DNA from: Paraclostridium bifermentans
Lineage (GTDB): Bacteria > Bacillota > Clostridia > Peptostreptococcales > Peptostreptococcaceae
DNA: 64,000 nt
NCBI RefSeq assembly: GCF_019916025.1
Contig: NZ_CP079737.1
Coordinates: forward strand, 2,666,001-2,730,000
Direction of reading: 5' to 3'
The notes under the pieces are model-generated. The model made no database searches, was not told the DNA's origin, and was given only the letters and a program-made list of their open reading frames with translations. The stretch's first letter is position 1, and every line of letters begins with the position of its first letter. A program made the position numbers and the translations under genes. Shown piece after piece: positions 36,221 to 45,445 of this stretch.

Positions 36221-37486
36221 TGGTATTGTAACTGTAAATTCAGTTCCTATATTTAATTCACTTTTTACACATATAGTTCCATTTAAAGATTTAACTATAT
36301 GTTTTACTATAGCAAGCCCTAGTCCTGTACCACCTACATCTCGACTTCTAGCCTTGTCAACTCTATAAAATCGCTCAAATACCCTGTCTTTATCTTCTTT
36401 AGATATTCCAATCCCATTATCTGAAACTTTTATAAATACCTCTTCATTACTTTCATATACACTAGTTTCTACAAAACCTCCATCAGGAGTATATTTTATA
36501 GCATTGTCTATTAAATTTAAAAATATTTGTTTAATATAATCTCTATTAGAGTTTATAAAAATTTTCTCATCATCAAATTTATATTTTAATTCAATATTTT
36601 TTATCTTGGCGGAGTTAATCGTTAACTCGTAAACTTCTTTAAATACATTTAGTACCTCTACATTTTCAGATGTTATCGTGTCTTTATTTTCTATAAATGA
36701 AAGTAATAATATATCGTCTATAAGCCTTTTTAGTCTATCCGATTCTGTTTCAATTATTCCTAAGAATCTATCTCTCATATTTTTATCTATATTTTCATTT
36801 ATTCTTAATGTTTCTACAAATCCACTTATAGATGTAAGAGGTGTCTTTAACTCATGAGTTACATTAGCAACAAAATCACTTCTCATATTTTCTAACTTAA
36901 CTCTTTCAGTTATGTTTTCTATGTTTATTATAGAACCGATGATAACATTATTACTACTTTGAAGGTATATAGGGTCTAGCTTTATGTTATATACTATGTC
37001 TTCATCATTAGTAATTTCTTTCATTTCAGTTTTCTTAGATCCTATAAATTTAGCAATTTCATTTAATATCTTGTAGTCTTTTATAACGTGATGTATATTC
37101 TTACCTTCTATTATATCAATTCCATCACTTTTTATTATTTTTTTTGCTTCTTCATTTATCAATAAAACATTTCCATTTATATCAATAGCTAAAATACCAT
37201 GTGATATACTTTTTACAATAGATTTTAATTGTAAGTTTTTGTATTGAACTTCTTGAATCGTAATATCTATTGTATCAATCATATCATTAAAATTATCAAC
37301 TAGTTGCCCTAATTCACCTTTTGCTGATATGTTTATTTTGGCATGGAATTCTTTGTTACTTATTTTTTTTGAAACAGCTATAAATTCTTGTAAGTAATTT
37401 CTTAAATTTATAGCGTATCTTATTGAAATTATAGAAACTATAATTGATATTAAAACAATTAAAAAGTATATGCTTATATTATCCAT
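36200..37486 (-). CDS. phoR: Sensor histidine kinase, PhoR-like, without extracellular domain
   Basis: The 428-residue product has one N-terminal membrane helix (about 4-26), a HAMP domain (30-80), a PAS domain (88-190), HisKA with His211 in the H-box VTHELKTPLTS, and an ATPase domain with DNGIGIS and GGTGLGLAIVK. Classic PhoR has two helices around an outer loop; that part is missing, so sensing may be through the membrane or the cytoplasmic PAS. Its gene is 13 nt after the response regulator. Confidence 0.9.
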   Translation of the reverse strand: MDNISIYFLIVLISIIVSIISIRYAINLRNYLQEFIAVSKKISNKEFHAKINISAKGELGQLVDNFNDMIDTIDITIQEVQYKNLQLKSIVKSISHGILAIDINGNVLLINEEAKKIIKSDGIDIIEGKNIHHVIKDYKILNEIAKFIGSKKTEMKEITNDEDIVYNIKLDPIYLQSSNNVIIGSIINIENITERVKLENMRSDFVANVTHELKTPLTSISGFVETLRINENIDKNMRDRFLGIIETESDRLKRLIDDILLLSFIENKDTITSENVEVLNVFKEVYELTINSAKIKNIELKYKFDDEKIFINSNRDYIKQIFLNLIDNAIKYTPDGGFVETSVYESNEEVFIKVSDNGIGISKEDKDRVFERFYRVDKARSRDVGGTGLGLAIVKHIVKSLNGTICVKSELNIGTEFTVTIPKKNFLN

Positions 37487-37499
37487 GTTAAAACGCCCC

Positions 37500-38192
37500 T
37501 TAATCTATTTTATATCCTATTCCTCTAATAGTTTCTATATATTTTTCTTCTTCACTAGTTCCTTCTATTTTTTTTCTTAAATATCTTATATGAACATCTA
37601 CAGTTCTAGTTTCTCCATAGTATTCATATCCCCATATTTTATCTAATAAATAGTTTCTAGATAGAACTTTCCCTTTATTTTCTAGTAAAAGTCTTAAAAG
37701 TTCAAATTCTTTAAGTGTTAAATCTATCTTTTCAGTGCCTTTAATTACCTCATGCTTTTGTAAATCTACTTTTAAATTTCCTATACTTAACACCGTCTTA
37801 TCACTATTATCATTATTAACGTTATATCTTCTTAAAACAGAGTTACTTCTAGCTAATAACTCTTTTACACTAAATGGCTTTGTTATATAATCGTCAGCAC
37901 CTGAATCTAATCCTTCTACTTTGTCGTTTTCAATATTTTTAGCTGTTAGCATTATTACAGGTATATTTTTTAAATCTTTATCACTTCTAATTTTCTTTAA
38001 AAGGTCTATTCCACTTATATTTGGAAGCATCCAATCCAATAATATTAAATCAGGCATTATCTCTTTTGCTTTTATAAATCCATCAAAACCATCGTATGAA
38101 TAATGAACCTCATAATCCATAGTTTCTAGGTTAAATTTTAAAAGCTCTACAATATGCTTTTCATCATCTATAACTAACACTTTAGTTTTCAT
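37500..38192 (-). CDS. phoP: Response regulator, OmpR/PhoB family
   Basis: The 230-residue product has a receiver domain with phosphoacceptor Asp53 (DLILLDWMLP) and Lys in YITKPF, and a winged-helix DNA-binding domain ending TVDVHIRYLRKKIE...IRGIGYKID. It is the partner of the adjacent kinase. Phosphate control is plausible by similarity, but no pho box or pst gene is nearby. Confidence 0.92.
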   Translation of the reverse strand: MKTKVLVIDDEKHIVELLKFNLETMDYEVHYSYDGFDGFIKAKEIMPDLILLDWMLPNISGIDLLKKIRSDKDLKNIPVIMLTAKNIENDKVEGLDSGADDYITKPFSVKELLARSNSVLRRYNVNNDNSDKTVLSIGNLKVDLQKHEVIKGTEKIDLTLKEFELLRLLLENKGKVLSRNYLLDKIWGYEYYGETRTVDVHIRYLRKKIEGTSEEEKYIETIRGIGYKID

Positions 38193-38209
38193 CTTAAGTT
38201 AGCCCCTCT

Positions 38210-38920
38210 CTACTTTACTTCAAGTATCATACCTAGCCTTTTTGTTGTTTGATTATGTTTTCTATATGAATGAAACTTATCACTATTACAACTAGTGCAT
38301 ATGTTTAAATTAACTATATTTTCTTTTTTCACACCACAACTTGTCAATATCAATTCATTTACTTTCCATAAATCTAGATAGTACTTGCTTTCTTTAATTA
38401 TATAAAATTTTTCATCTCTATTTGTAATAATTGTGTTAAATTTTTCAATTAAATCTTTAGATACCTCATAACAACAAGGTCCAATTGAAGGTCCTAATAC
38501 ACAAACCAAATCTTCAGGGTTTGTTCCATACAGCTTTTCCATATTTTCAATAGATTTTTGAGTTATTTTTGAATATGTACCTCTCCACCCTGCATGACAA
38601 AGTGCTACAGCTTCCTTCTTAGGATCCACAATAGCCACAGGAACACAATCTGCAACAAAAACTAATAGTGGAGTTTTTTTCAAATTTGTAACTAAAGCAT
38701 CCCCTTCTTTTATTTTTCCTATATCTTCTTTTTTTATTATGTTTACTATATCTGAGTGAGTTTGTTTATTATTTGTTAAGTTCTCAAAATTCATATTTAA
38801 CTCTTTACAAAGATTTTCTTTATCAGACTTCGATGCCATATCAATATTTATATTGGAAAATGCTAAGTTTACAAAATCACACTTTTTATCAAATTCTTCA
38901 AATCTTATATAGTTTTTCAT
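38210..38920 (-). CDS. pgeF: Peptidoglycan editing factor PgeF (YfiH/YlmD, laccase-like)
   Basis: A cytoplasmic purine-nucleoside/peptidoglycan-precursor editing enzyme family. The product has the metal-binding ADCVPVAI, LCHAGWRGT and GPSIGPCCYEV segments. I choose the ATG at 38920, 6 nt after AGGTGA, rather than the TTG at 38926; this gives 236 residues. It starts just after nrdR. Confidence 0.9.
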   Translation of the reverse strand: MKNYIRFEEFDKKCDFVNLAFSNINIDMASKSDKENLCKELNMNFENLTNNKQTHSDIVNIIKKEDIGKIKEGDALVTNLKKTPLLVFVADCVPVAIVDPKKEAVALCHAGWRGTYSKITQKSIENMEKLYGTNPEDLVCVLGPSIGPCCYEVSKDLIEKFNTIITNRDEKFYIIKESKYYLDLWKVNELILTSCGVKKENIVNLNICTSCNSDKFHSYRKHNQTTKRLGMILEVK

Positions 38921-38926
38921 ACTCAA

Positions 38927-39382
38927 TCACCTTTTTTCTGTTAGTATATTTTTCAGCTCTTTAACAAATGTATTTATATCTTTAAATTGTCTATATACTG
39001 ATGCAAATCTTACATACGCTACTTCATCTACATCTTTTAATTTATCCATTACCATCTCACCTATCTTTTTACTTTCTATTTCTGATAAGTAAGCCTTGTT
39101 TATTTCATTTTCTATGTAATGTATTATTTCTTCAACTTGCTCTATTGAAACAGGCCTTTTTTCAGAAGACTTCAATATACCATTTTTTATTTTATTTCTA
39201 TCAAAATATTCTCTACTATTATCTTTTTTTATAACCATAATAGGAGTTAATTCTATTTTTTCGTATGTAGTAAATCTCTTTTTACAAGATTCACACTCTC
39301 TTCGTCTTCTTATAGATTGACCATCTGTATGTCTTGAGTCTATTACCTTTGATTCTTTATAATTGCAGTAAGGACATAACAA
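38927..39382 (-). CDS. nrdR: Transcriptional repressor NrdR
   Basis: An ATP-cone repressor of ribonucleotide reductase genes. The 151-residue product has a zinc ribbon with Cys3, Cys6, Cys30 and Cys33 and an ATP-cone domain (about 50-140). The start is TTG with GGAGGG 7 nt upstream. Confidence 0.95.
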   Translation of the reverse strand: MLCPYCNYKESKVIDSRHTDGQSIRRRRECESCKKRFTTYEKIELTPIMVIKKDNSREYFDRNKIKNGILKSSEKRPVSIEQVEEIIHYIENEINKAYLSEIESKKIGEMVMDKLKDVDEVAYVRFASVYRQFKDINTFVKELKNILTEKR

Positions 39383-39411
39383 AGCCTATCCCTCCTTTTT
39401 TCTTATGTCTT

Positions 39412-39675
39412 TTATATATTAAATTCATCTAAACTATGATCTTGACCTTGGTTTACTATAATTGTATCACATCCTATTTTTATTATATCATTCCAAAAAA
39501 CAACTTGCCCATCATAATTTCTTGAAAAAAAGTTCATGCCTCCATCACCTTCAATTGTGAATGATAAAATTTTTCCTTCATTCGTATCCATCTCTATATC
39601 TGTAATAAATCCCATTCTTTTACCATTTTTAACATTTATTACTTCTTTATCCATTATATCAGAAATTCTAATCAT
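39412..39675 (-). CDS. YlmC/YmxH-family PRC-barrel protein
   Basis: An 87-residue protein starting MIRISDIMDKEVINVKNGKRMG, with the conserved IEMDTNEGKI segment, the pattern of the YlmC/YmxH family often found in spore formers. The exact role is not known. Confidence 0.85.
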   Translation of the reverse strand: MIRISDIMDKEVINVKNGKRMGFITDIEMDTNEGKILSFTIEGDGGMNFFSRNYDGQVVFWNDIIKIGCDTIIVNQGQDHSLDEFNI

Positions 39676-39714
39676 ATTATAATCTACCTCCTCTTAAAAA
39701 TAAATATGTACAAG

Positions 39715-39745
39715 AATAAAAAAAAATGACCATACTGGCCATTTT
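39715..39745 (-). terminator. Terminator after the GGDEF/HD-GYP gene
   Basis: AAAATGGCCAGTATGGTCATTTT hairpin followed by a T run on the minus strand, just downstream of the stop codon. Confidence 0.82.
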
Positions 39746-39748
39746 AAA

Positions 39749-41431
39749 TTATTTTTTTAATTCTATCATACTTATAAATTTTTCAACTAATTCTGGATCA
39801 AACTGACTTCCCGAACATTTTCTAAGCTCTTTTATAGCTTCTTCATGACCTTTTCTATTATTGTAAGGTCTATGAGATGTCATTGCATCAAAACTATCTG
39901 CTATGGATATTATTCTAGCTAAATATGGGATTTCCTTTCCTTTTAAATGGTCTGGATACCCTCTTCCATCGTATCTTTCATGGTGATGTTTTATAGCTGG
40001 CAATAGTTCTTCAAATGCTTTTACATGCTTTATTAACTCTACTCCAAGTTCCGGATGTTTTTTTAACATATCATACTCTAGATCAGTTAGACTTCCTTTT
40101 TTATTTAATACTTCTTCTGGAATTTCAATTTTACCTATATCATGAAGATAAGCTGCTAGTTTTAAACGCAGTTTATCTTTTTCATTGAGATTTAAATAGT
40201 TTGAAAACCAACCTAGATATATGACTACTCTTTCTGTATGTCCATATGTATATCTGTCTTTTTTATTTATCATGTTTATAAGTCTTTTTAATGAATTAGC
40301 TGTTTCTTCATCTATGTATATATGATCTGAAATTTCTTCTAAAACACTATAATATACTTCTACCCTATTTTTATTAAGTGATTTAGCCCTATAAAGAGCA
40401 TCATCTGCCGTATTTATAAACTGATGCTTATTACTTGCCCTTAGCGGATATGATGAAACTCCTATAGATATGGTCATGTTTTTATTTGGTTGATTTTCTT
40501 GCCCGTAAAAGTATGTGTTTTCTATATTTATTCTGATTCTCTCTCCAACTATTATAGCATCTTCTTCCACAGTATTTGGAAGAATTACAGCAAACTCTTC
40601 GCCTCCATATCTTGCTACAATATCATGTTCTCTTACACTTTCTTTTAAAATTTGACCTACATCTTTTAAAACAACATCCCCTGCCTGATGCCCATTTATA
40701 TCGTTGTAATTTTTAAAATAATCAATATCCATAAACAACATCGAGATTGAGGTATTTTCACTATCAGCACACTCCATTAGTGTTTCTAATGATTCTTGAA
40801 AATATCTATGATTATATAAACCCGTAAGTTCATCTACATTAGCTAGATTTTGAAGCTCTTTACTATGCTCTTTTTCTATATTAACGTACATTCCTAGTAT
40901 CCATGACGTTACAAAAAAAGCACTTACTATAACTATATCAATTTGAAAGTAATTTGTTATTAATTCTTTAGCTGGTTCTTGAAGATGAGCTCCAAATTGT
41001 ATTGATAGTACATCCACTCCACAAACTAATATAGAACAAATTATAGAAACAAAAATAGCATAATTTCGCCCAAATTGTATTGCAGATATTATAATTATAA
41101 AAATATATAGAAATTTATAAGGACTCTCTTCTTTACCTGTTGACATTATTATTATTGTACAAATTAGCATTAATAAAATTGTTTCTATATTATCCCTAGA
41201 TTTCGCTGGATTTTCCACAAGATTATACTGTATTTTCGATAACCATATAAAGTAAACTATTAGGAGTATTATTATTGCTACTATATATATATATAACAGT
41301 ATATAATTATAGCTTTTTATTGTTGTGTAAGAACTTATCATAGCTACCATTCCCAAAAGCATATATATAACTTTTATTATTGCTAATATTTCAAATACCT
41401 TTTTATTCCTTATATTTTCAAACTCATTCAT
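39749..41431 (-). CDS. Membrane protein with diguanylate cyclase (GGDEF) and HD-GYP domains
   Basis: It can in principle both make and break cyclic di-GMP. The 560-residue product has about six N-terminal helices (15-185), a GGDEF domain with active GGEEF at 276-280 and an RxxD inhibitory site at 267-270, and an HD-GYP domain with HDIGK at 430-434 and HHERYDGRGYP at 483-493. All key residues are present. It follows agrD with a gap of 67 nt and no clear promoter of its own. Confidence 0.93.
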   Translation of the reverse strand: MNEFENIRNKKVFEILAIIKVIYMLLGMVAMISSYTTIKSYNYILLYIYIVAIIILLIVYFIWLSKIQYNLVENPAKSRDNIETILLMLICTIIIMSTGKEESPYKFLYIFIIIISAIQFGRNYAIFVSIICSILVCGVDVLSIQFGAHLQEPAKELITNYFQIDIVIVSAFFVTSWILGMYVNIEKEHSKELQNLANVDELTGLYNHRYFQESLETLMECADSENTSISMLFMDIDYFKNYNDINGHQAGDVVLKDVGQILKESVREHDIVARYGGEEFAVILPNTVEEDAIIVGERIRINIENTYFYGQENQPNKNMTISIGVSSYPLRASNKHQFINTADDALYRAKSLNKNRVEVYYSVLEEISDHIYIDEETANSLKRLINMINKKDRYTYGHTERVVIYLGWFSNYLNLNEKDKLRLKLAAYLHDIGKIEIPEEVLNKKGSLTDLEYDMLKKHPELGVELIKHVKAFEELLPAIKHHHERYDGRGYPDHLKGKEIPYLARIISIADSFDAMTSHRPYNNRKGHEEAIKELRKCSGSQFDPELVEKFISMIELKK

Positions 41432-41461
41432 GCTTTTCTCCTAAATTTCCTTTTTAATTAA

Positions 41462-41491
41462 TAAACCATAAGGATATATCCTTATGGTTTA
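41462..41491 (-). terminator. Hairpin between agrD and the GGDEF/HD-GYP gene
   Basis: A perfect palindrome, TAAACCATAAGGATATA and its complement, follows the agrD stop. Downstream it has only TTATTAATT, so it is a weak terminator at best and may mainly protect the RNA end or allow read-through. Confidence 0.6.
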
Positions 41492-41498
41492 TTTAAAA

Positions 41499-41618
41499 TT
41501 ACTCTTCTCTTAAAGATTTTGGCATTTCTGGTTCAAAAAATACAAATGTACACATTGTTGATGCACTATTTCCTAAATTCATTGCAAAATCTGAGAATAA
41601 ATTTGCTAAAAAGTTCAT
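41499..41618 (-). CDS. agrD: AgrD-like autoinducing pro-peptide
   Basis: A 39-residue pro-peptide. It has an amphipathic N-terminal part (MNFLANLFSDFAMNLG), a Cys at position 23 followed by TFVF, and an acidic tail FEPEMPKSLREE. This aligns with staphylococcal AgrD, where the ring is Cys plus four residues before DEVEVPKEL. The predicted thiolactone ring is therefore CTFVF; the N-terminal tail length is unknown. The ATG has AGGGGG upstream and lies 23 nt after agrB. Confidence 0.88.
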   Translation of the reverse strand: MNFLANLFSDFAMNLGNSASTMCTFVFFEPEMPKSLREE

Positions 41619-41641
41619 AGCTAATCCCCCTTAAACATCTT

Positions 41642-42283
41642 TTATTTAAGAAAACAATCTAATTTTAATATAATTGTTTCTCCTAGCTTAGTTATTGCTA
41701 TAGTCTGTAAAATTATGCCTAATTCTATACAATATACAAACATAGCTAAGTTGTAATTTAAAATTCTAGTAAAATTTAAAATTAAAATCAAAATTATAGT
41801 ACTAATATAAATATTAAGCCTTTTAAATAATTTTTTTCTAAGCTTTGCTCTAGTTTCTTCCTTCTTTAATGGTTTATTTTTTGTTCCAACTGGAGCCTTT
41901 TTATAAAAAATATAATAACATGGTGCTATACTTACTAAACTAATAATATATATATAATCATAACTACAATATTTATTCAAAAAAACATAAATATAAGTAA
42001 AAATTAATGTAGTTATAATACTTATTATCAAACATCTATTTGGAGATGTTGCATGTACTCCTCCTGAAAACTTTTTCAAACTAGATGCAACAATAGAAAT
42101 TAATAAAGCTTCTATTGCTTTCCCTATTATTATTCCTATTAAAATTGTAACTATATAAGCTAATATAGTATGAATCCAAATGAATAATCCATAATTCATA
42201 ACTTCTATTTCTTCATTACTCTTATTTGCTCTCTTCCCCATTTTATTTGAAATATTATATGAAATACTTTCTATAATAGTCAT
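41642..42283 (-). CDS. agrB: AgrB-like pro-peptide processing membrane protease
   Basis: It cuts AgrD at its C-terminal side and closes the thiolactone. The 213-residue product has about five helices and the catalytic pair at His77 (FSGGVHA) and Cys84 (SPNRC), the same positions as in the staphylococcal enzyme. Confidence 0.95.
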   Translation of the reverse strand: MTIIESISYNISNKMGKRANKSNEEIEVMNYGLFIWIHTILAYIVTILIGIIIGKAIEALLISIVASSLKKFSGGVHATSPNRCLIISIITTLIFTYIYVFLNKYCSYDYIYIISLVSIAPCYYIFYKKAPVGTKNKPLKKEETRAKLRKKLFKRLNIYISTIILILILNFTRILNYNLAMFVYCIELGIILQTIAITKLGETIILKLDCFLK

Positions 42284-42302
42284 AATTTTACCCCTATATA
42301 TT

Positions 42303-42758
42303 TTAACTTATTTTTTTAGTTACTATATTTAATCCAATAATCAATAAAATAAATATTAGTAATGATGGAAGTGATAATATAGCACTATTAATACTAGTAT
42401 TACTTGTTAATATTTTTGCAGATATTTTTAATACTTTACTTGCAATAATCATATAAATACCTTCACTAATTGCTAAACATATATATATTTTCGATATATT
42501 TATTATAGTTGGTATTATTTGTTGATTCTCTATTTTATAAAAAATCATTCCTATCACAAACATACTTAAAATAGTATGTATACCAAAACTTATAGGTAAC
42601 ATTCTAATACATGTTAATATTAATAAGTAAAACAAAGAGTTTTTAACAATGTTTTTTAAGTTAAAGTTTAAATTAAATAAAATGTATCCAGATAAAACTA
42701 AAAAAATACTTTCTGGAAAACTTCTAATTATTACATATGATAATGATGAATTTAACAT
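42303..42758 (-). CDS. Membrane protein resembling the AgrC sensor part, no kinase domain
   Basis: A 151-residue hydrophobic protein with about five helices. The segment RMLPISFGIHTILSMF resembles membrane input domains of clostridial AgrC-type receptors (recognised by eye). There is no histidine-kinase domain, and no kinase-like sequence follows it. It lies 19 nt upstream of agrB and is read from the same promoter. It could be a peptide receptor, an immunity or export partner, or a decayed AgrC. Confidence 0.65.
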   Translation of the reverse strand: MLNSSLSYVIIRSFPESIFLVLSGYILFNLNFNLKNIVKNSLFYLLILTCIRMLPISFGIHTILSMFVIGMIFYKIENQQIIPTIINISKIYICLAISEGIYMIIASKVLKISAKILTSNTSINSAILSLPSLLIFILLIIGLNIVTKKIS

Positions 42759-42793
42759 TCAATTCTCCTCTTCATTAATATTATACACTACGA

Positions 42794-42822
42794 ATTATAT
42801 CATATTTTACATATTTTTACAA
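42794..42822 (-). promoter_or_regulatory. SigA-type promoter for the agr-like locus
   Basis: TTGTAA (42817-42822), 17-nt spacer and a perfect TATAAT (42794-42799) on the minus strand, 35 nt before the first gene. Confidence 0.75.
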
Positions 42823-42847
42823 TTAATCCACAACTATGCAAATTAAA

Positions 42848-42884
42848 AAAAATATGCAAAAGTAATAGTACTTTTGCATATTTT
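42848..42884 (-). terminator. Terminator after sigG
   Basis: Arms ATATGCAAAAGTA and TACTTTTGCATAT form a long stem flanked by A and T runs, between the sigG stop and the agr promoter. It could work in both directions. Confidence 0.9.
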
Positions 42885-43658
42885 TTATATATATTTTCTC
42901 ATGTTTTTCAAAGCATTTTTCTCTATCCTAGAAACTTGCGCTTGAGAAATACCAATCTCATCAGCTACTTCAATCTGAGTTCTCCCTTTATAAAATCTTA
43001 AATCTAAAACCAATCGTTCTCTTCCATTTAATTTTTTTATAGCTTCTTTAAGAGCTATTTCTTGTAACCAATTTTCATCCGTATCTTTTTTATCTTGAAC
43101 TTGGTCCATTACAAATATAGCATCTCCATTGTCCTGATATACCGGATCAAATAATGATATAGGATCTTGAATAGCATCTAAAGCCATTACTACATCTTCA
43201 ACATCTAGTTCAAGCTCTTTAGCTATCTCAGAAACAGTTGGTTCCTTAGAATTAGACCTTACTAGCCTCTCTCTCACTTGAAGAGCTTTATATGCAATGT
43301 CTTTTAAGGACCTACTCACCCTTATAGGATTATTATCTCTTAGATACCTCCTTATCTCTCCTATAATCATAGGGACTGCATAAGTTGAAAATCTTACATT
43401 TTGACTTAAGTCAAAATTATCAATTGCCTTTATAAGTCCTATACAACCTATTTGAAATAAATCGTCAATATTTTCCCCTCTGTTATTAAACTTTTGAATT
43501 ACACTCAGAACCAATCTTAGATTTCCTCTTACAAATTCTTGTCTAGCTACTTCATCTCCATTTTTAATTTTTATAAGGAGTTCTGTCATTTGATTATTTT
43601 TAAGAACTGGTAACTCAGAGGTATTTACTCCACAGATTTCAACTTTATTTATTTGCAT
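42885..43658 (-). CDS. sigG: RNA polymerase sigma factor SigG (late forespore)
   Basis: The 257-residue product has regions 2 (DDLFQIGCIGLIKAIDNFDL, about 65-85), 3 and 4 (final helix-turn-helix with ISQAQVSRIEK), and the SigG-type start MQINKVEICGVNTSELP. It lies just downstream of sigE, the normal order. Confidence 0.95.
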   Translation of the reverse strand: MQINKVEICGVNTSELPVLKNNQMTELLIKIKNGDEVARQEFVRGNLRLVLSVIQKFNNRGENIDDLFQIGCIGLIKAIDNFDLSQNVRFSTYAVPMIIGEIRRYLRDNNPIRVSRSLKDIAYKALQVRERLVRSNSKEPTVSEIAKELELDVEDVVMALDAIQDPISLFDPVYQDNGDAIFVMDQVQDKKDTDENWLQEIALKEAIKKLNGRERLVLDLRFYKGRTQIEVADEIGISQAQVSRIEKNALKNMRKYI

Positions 43659-43748
43659 TACAACTCAGTCCTCTCTTAAAAAGTATTTCTTATACAATTA
43701 TTTACATCTAGTATATTTTTATACTGTTTAAGAGTAATTATTTATTCT

Positions 43749-44480
43749 CTAAACAAATTTTTTCATCTCTTTTTTTAGTCTAGATATTATCTTTTTCTCC
43801 AATCTAGATATGTACGATTGTGATATGCCTAACATCGTAGCAACTTCCTTTTGAGTTCTTTCATTTCCTTTGCTAGCTAGCCCAAATCTTAACTCCATAA
43901 TTTGTTTTTCTCTATCTGAAAGTCTATCAAGAGCCATAACTAAAAGATCTTTATCTATCTCCTCTTCTATTAACTTGTATATTTCGTCATTTTCTGTTCC
44001 TAATATATCAGATAATAAAAGTTCATTCCCATCTAAGTCAACATTAAGAGGCTCATCAAATGATACCTCTGTTTTCTTTTTATTGTTTTTTCTTAAATAC
44101 ATAAGTATTTCATTTTCTATACATCTAGATGCATAAGTAGCTAGCTTTATATTTTTATTTAACTTAAATGTATTCACAGCTTTTATTAAACCTATTGTCC
44201 CTATTGATATAAGATCTTCCACATCAATCCCTGTATTTTCAAATTTTCTAGATATATATACTACCAATCTTAAATTTCTTTCAATTAAGATAGATTTTAT
44301 ACTTTCATCATGTTCTAAGTTTTTTAAAAGCTCTTGCTCTTCCTCAGTAGAAAGCGGTGGAGGCAATATATTTACGCCTCCCAAGTAATATAGACTCTTT
44401 GGATTTAAAAGACCTAATCTTTTTAATATTTTATAAAAATAACCTATACACTTTGACTTTAATTTTATAAAATTTTTCAT
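43749..44480 (-). CDS. sigE: RNA polymerase sigma factor SigE precursor (early mother cell)
   Basis: The 243-residue product has the pro-sequence (about 1-30, hydrophobic, with [15 protein letters not shown] at the cleavage region), region 2 (DDLISIG-like: [21 protein letters not shown]) and region 4 ([13 protein letters not shown]). The pro-sequence is removed by SpoIIGA, encoded 20 nt upstream. Confidence 0.96.
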   Translation of the reverse strand: MKNFIKLKSKCIGYFYKILKRLGLLNPKSLYYLGGVNILPPPLSTEEEQELLKNLEHDESIKSILIERNLRLVVYISRKFENTGIDVEDLISIGTIGLIKAVNTFKLNKNIKLATYASRCIENEILMYLRKNNKKKTEVSFDEPLNVDLDGNELLLSDILGTENDEIYKLIEEEIDKDLLVMALDRLSDREKQIMELRFGLASKGNERTQKEVATMLGISQSYISRLEKKIISRLKKEMKKFV

Positions 44481-44500
44481 AAAACTATCCCCCTTAAATT

Positions 44501-45343
44501 TTATATACTCATTAATAGTTGTGGATTTAATATAGCGTTATAACCATCTTCATTAAAATTGGAAAGCCCTAATATTACATTAGGTATTTTTTGTCCATCA
44601 ACTTTTATGTAATCTGATTTTATGCCTATTACCAAGTTGCTATCATTTATCTGCTTTACAGGTATCATTCTAATCCTATAAGATATATTTTTATCAACTT
44701 TATCTATAACATTATCAATTGAACTTATATTTATATTTTTAAGATCTAGTTTTTGGAATTCTTCAGGTAAAATTCCATATAATTTATTAGCACTTATAAT
44801 AACAACTTCACTTTTACTTATCGGATCTTTCAATAAGTTCCCTGTATCTATTAAAGCCTTAAGTTCCACCTCTTTTTCATCTATACATACCGTCATATCC
44901 TTTTTCATACTTGCTATATGCTTTAATTCTTTTATGTCATTATAAATATATTTAAGAACTACTCCACTTATATATGTAATTAAGATTATAAAAGATATAG
45001 TTAAATGTGTGATGCCTGTACAATATATAATAAAAAACGAACTTCCAGCAATAAAAATATTAACAAAATAAAATATGGTCAAAGTCCTTAAATATCCCTT
45101 TAACGATTCATTATTAAATGCTATTTTCGTTACAATTAAAATTAATAATACTTTCATAGGAATTGAAAAAAACAAATTAAAATTATCAAATAAATACAAA
45201 ATTGAATATATCATTCCAATTGTAGCACCTGTCCATTTTTTCTTCATAGAACTATTATTTTTTGAAATTATAGCAGTGCAACTTATTATTATATAATTTA
45301 CTAATAAGTTTTCAATTGCATAATATTCTACGTACACCTCCAT
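44501..45343 (-). CDS. spoIIGA: Pro-SigE processing protease SpoIIGA
   Basis: A membrane aspartic protease. The 280-residue product has five N-terminal helices and a soluble half with the catalytic motif [14 protein letters not shown] (Asp in DTGN at about 167). It is co-transcribed with sigE from a Spo0A-type promoter. Confidence 0.94.
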   Translation of the reverse strand: MEVYVEYYAIENLLVNYIIISCTAIISKNNSSMKKKWTGATIGMIYSILYLFDNFNLFFSIPMKVLLILIVTKIAFNNESLKGYLRTLTIFYFVNIFIAGSSFFIIYCTGITHLTISFIILITYISGVVLKYIYNDIKELKHIASMKKDMTVCIDEKEVELKALIDTGNLLKDPISKSEVVIISANKLYGILPEEFQKLDLKNINISSIDNVIDKVDKNISYRIRMIPVKQINDSNLVIGIKSDYIKVDGQKIPNVILGLSNFNEDGYNAILNPQLLMSI

Positions 45344-45367
45344 CCCCCCCTTGAAACATTTACCTAT

Positions 45368-45414
45368 ATTATAGTTTAGGTTTAATGAGTTTTATGTCAT
45401 AATTGATAGTCGAA
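45368..45414 (-). promoter_or_regulatory. spoIIG promoter with long spacer and adjacent 0A-like box
   Basis: ATGACA (45395-45400), a 21-nt spacer and a perfect TATAAT (45368-45373) on the minus strand. The Bacillus spoIIG promoter also has an unusually long spacer (22 bp) and needs Spo0A. AGTCGAA at 45408-45414, matching 6 of 7 bases of TGTCGAA, lies 7 nt upstream on the plus strand. Confidence 0.6.
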
Positions 45415-45445
45415 CCAAATTTAATTTATTCTTAAATAAAACAAA

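Noticed and set aside
43659-43748. SigF-type promoter before sigG
   Set aside because: GTATA-like boxes exist, but I could not find a -10 (GGnnAnAnT) at proper spacing. The region is too AT-rich for a call.
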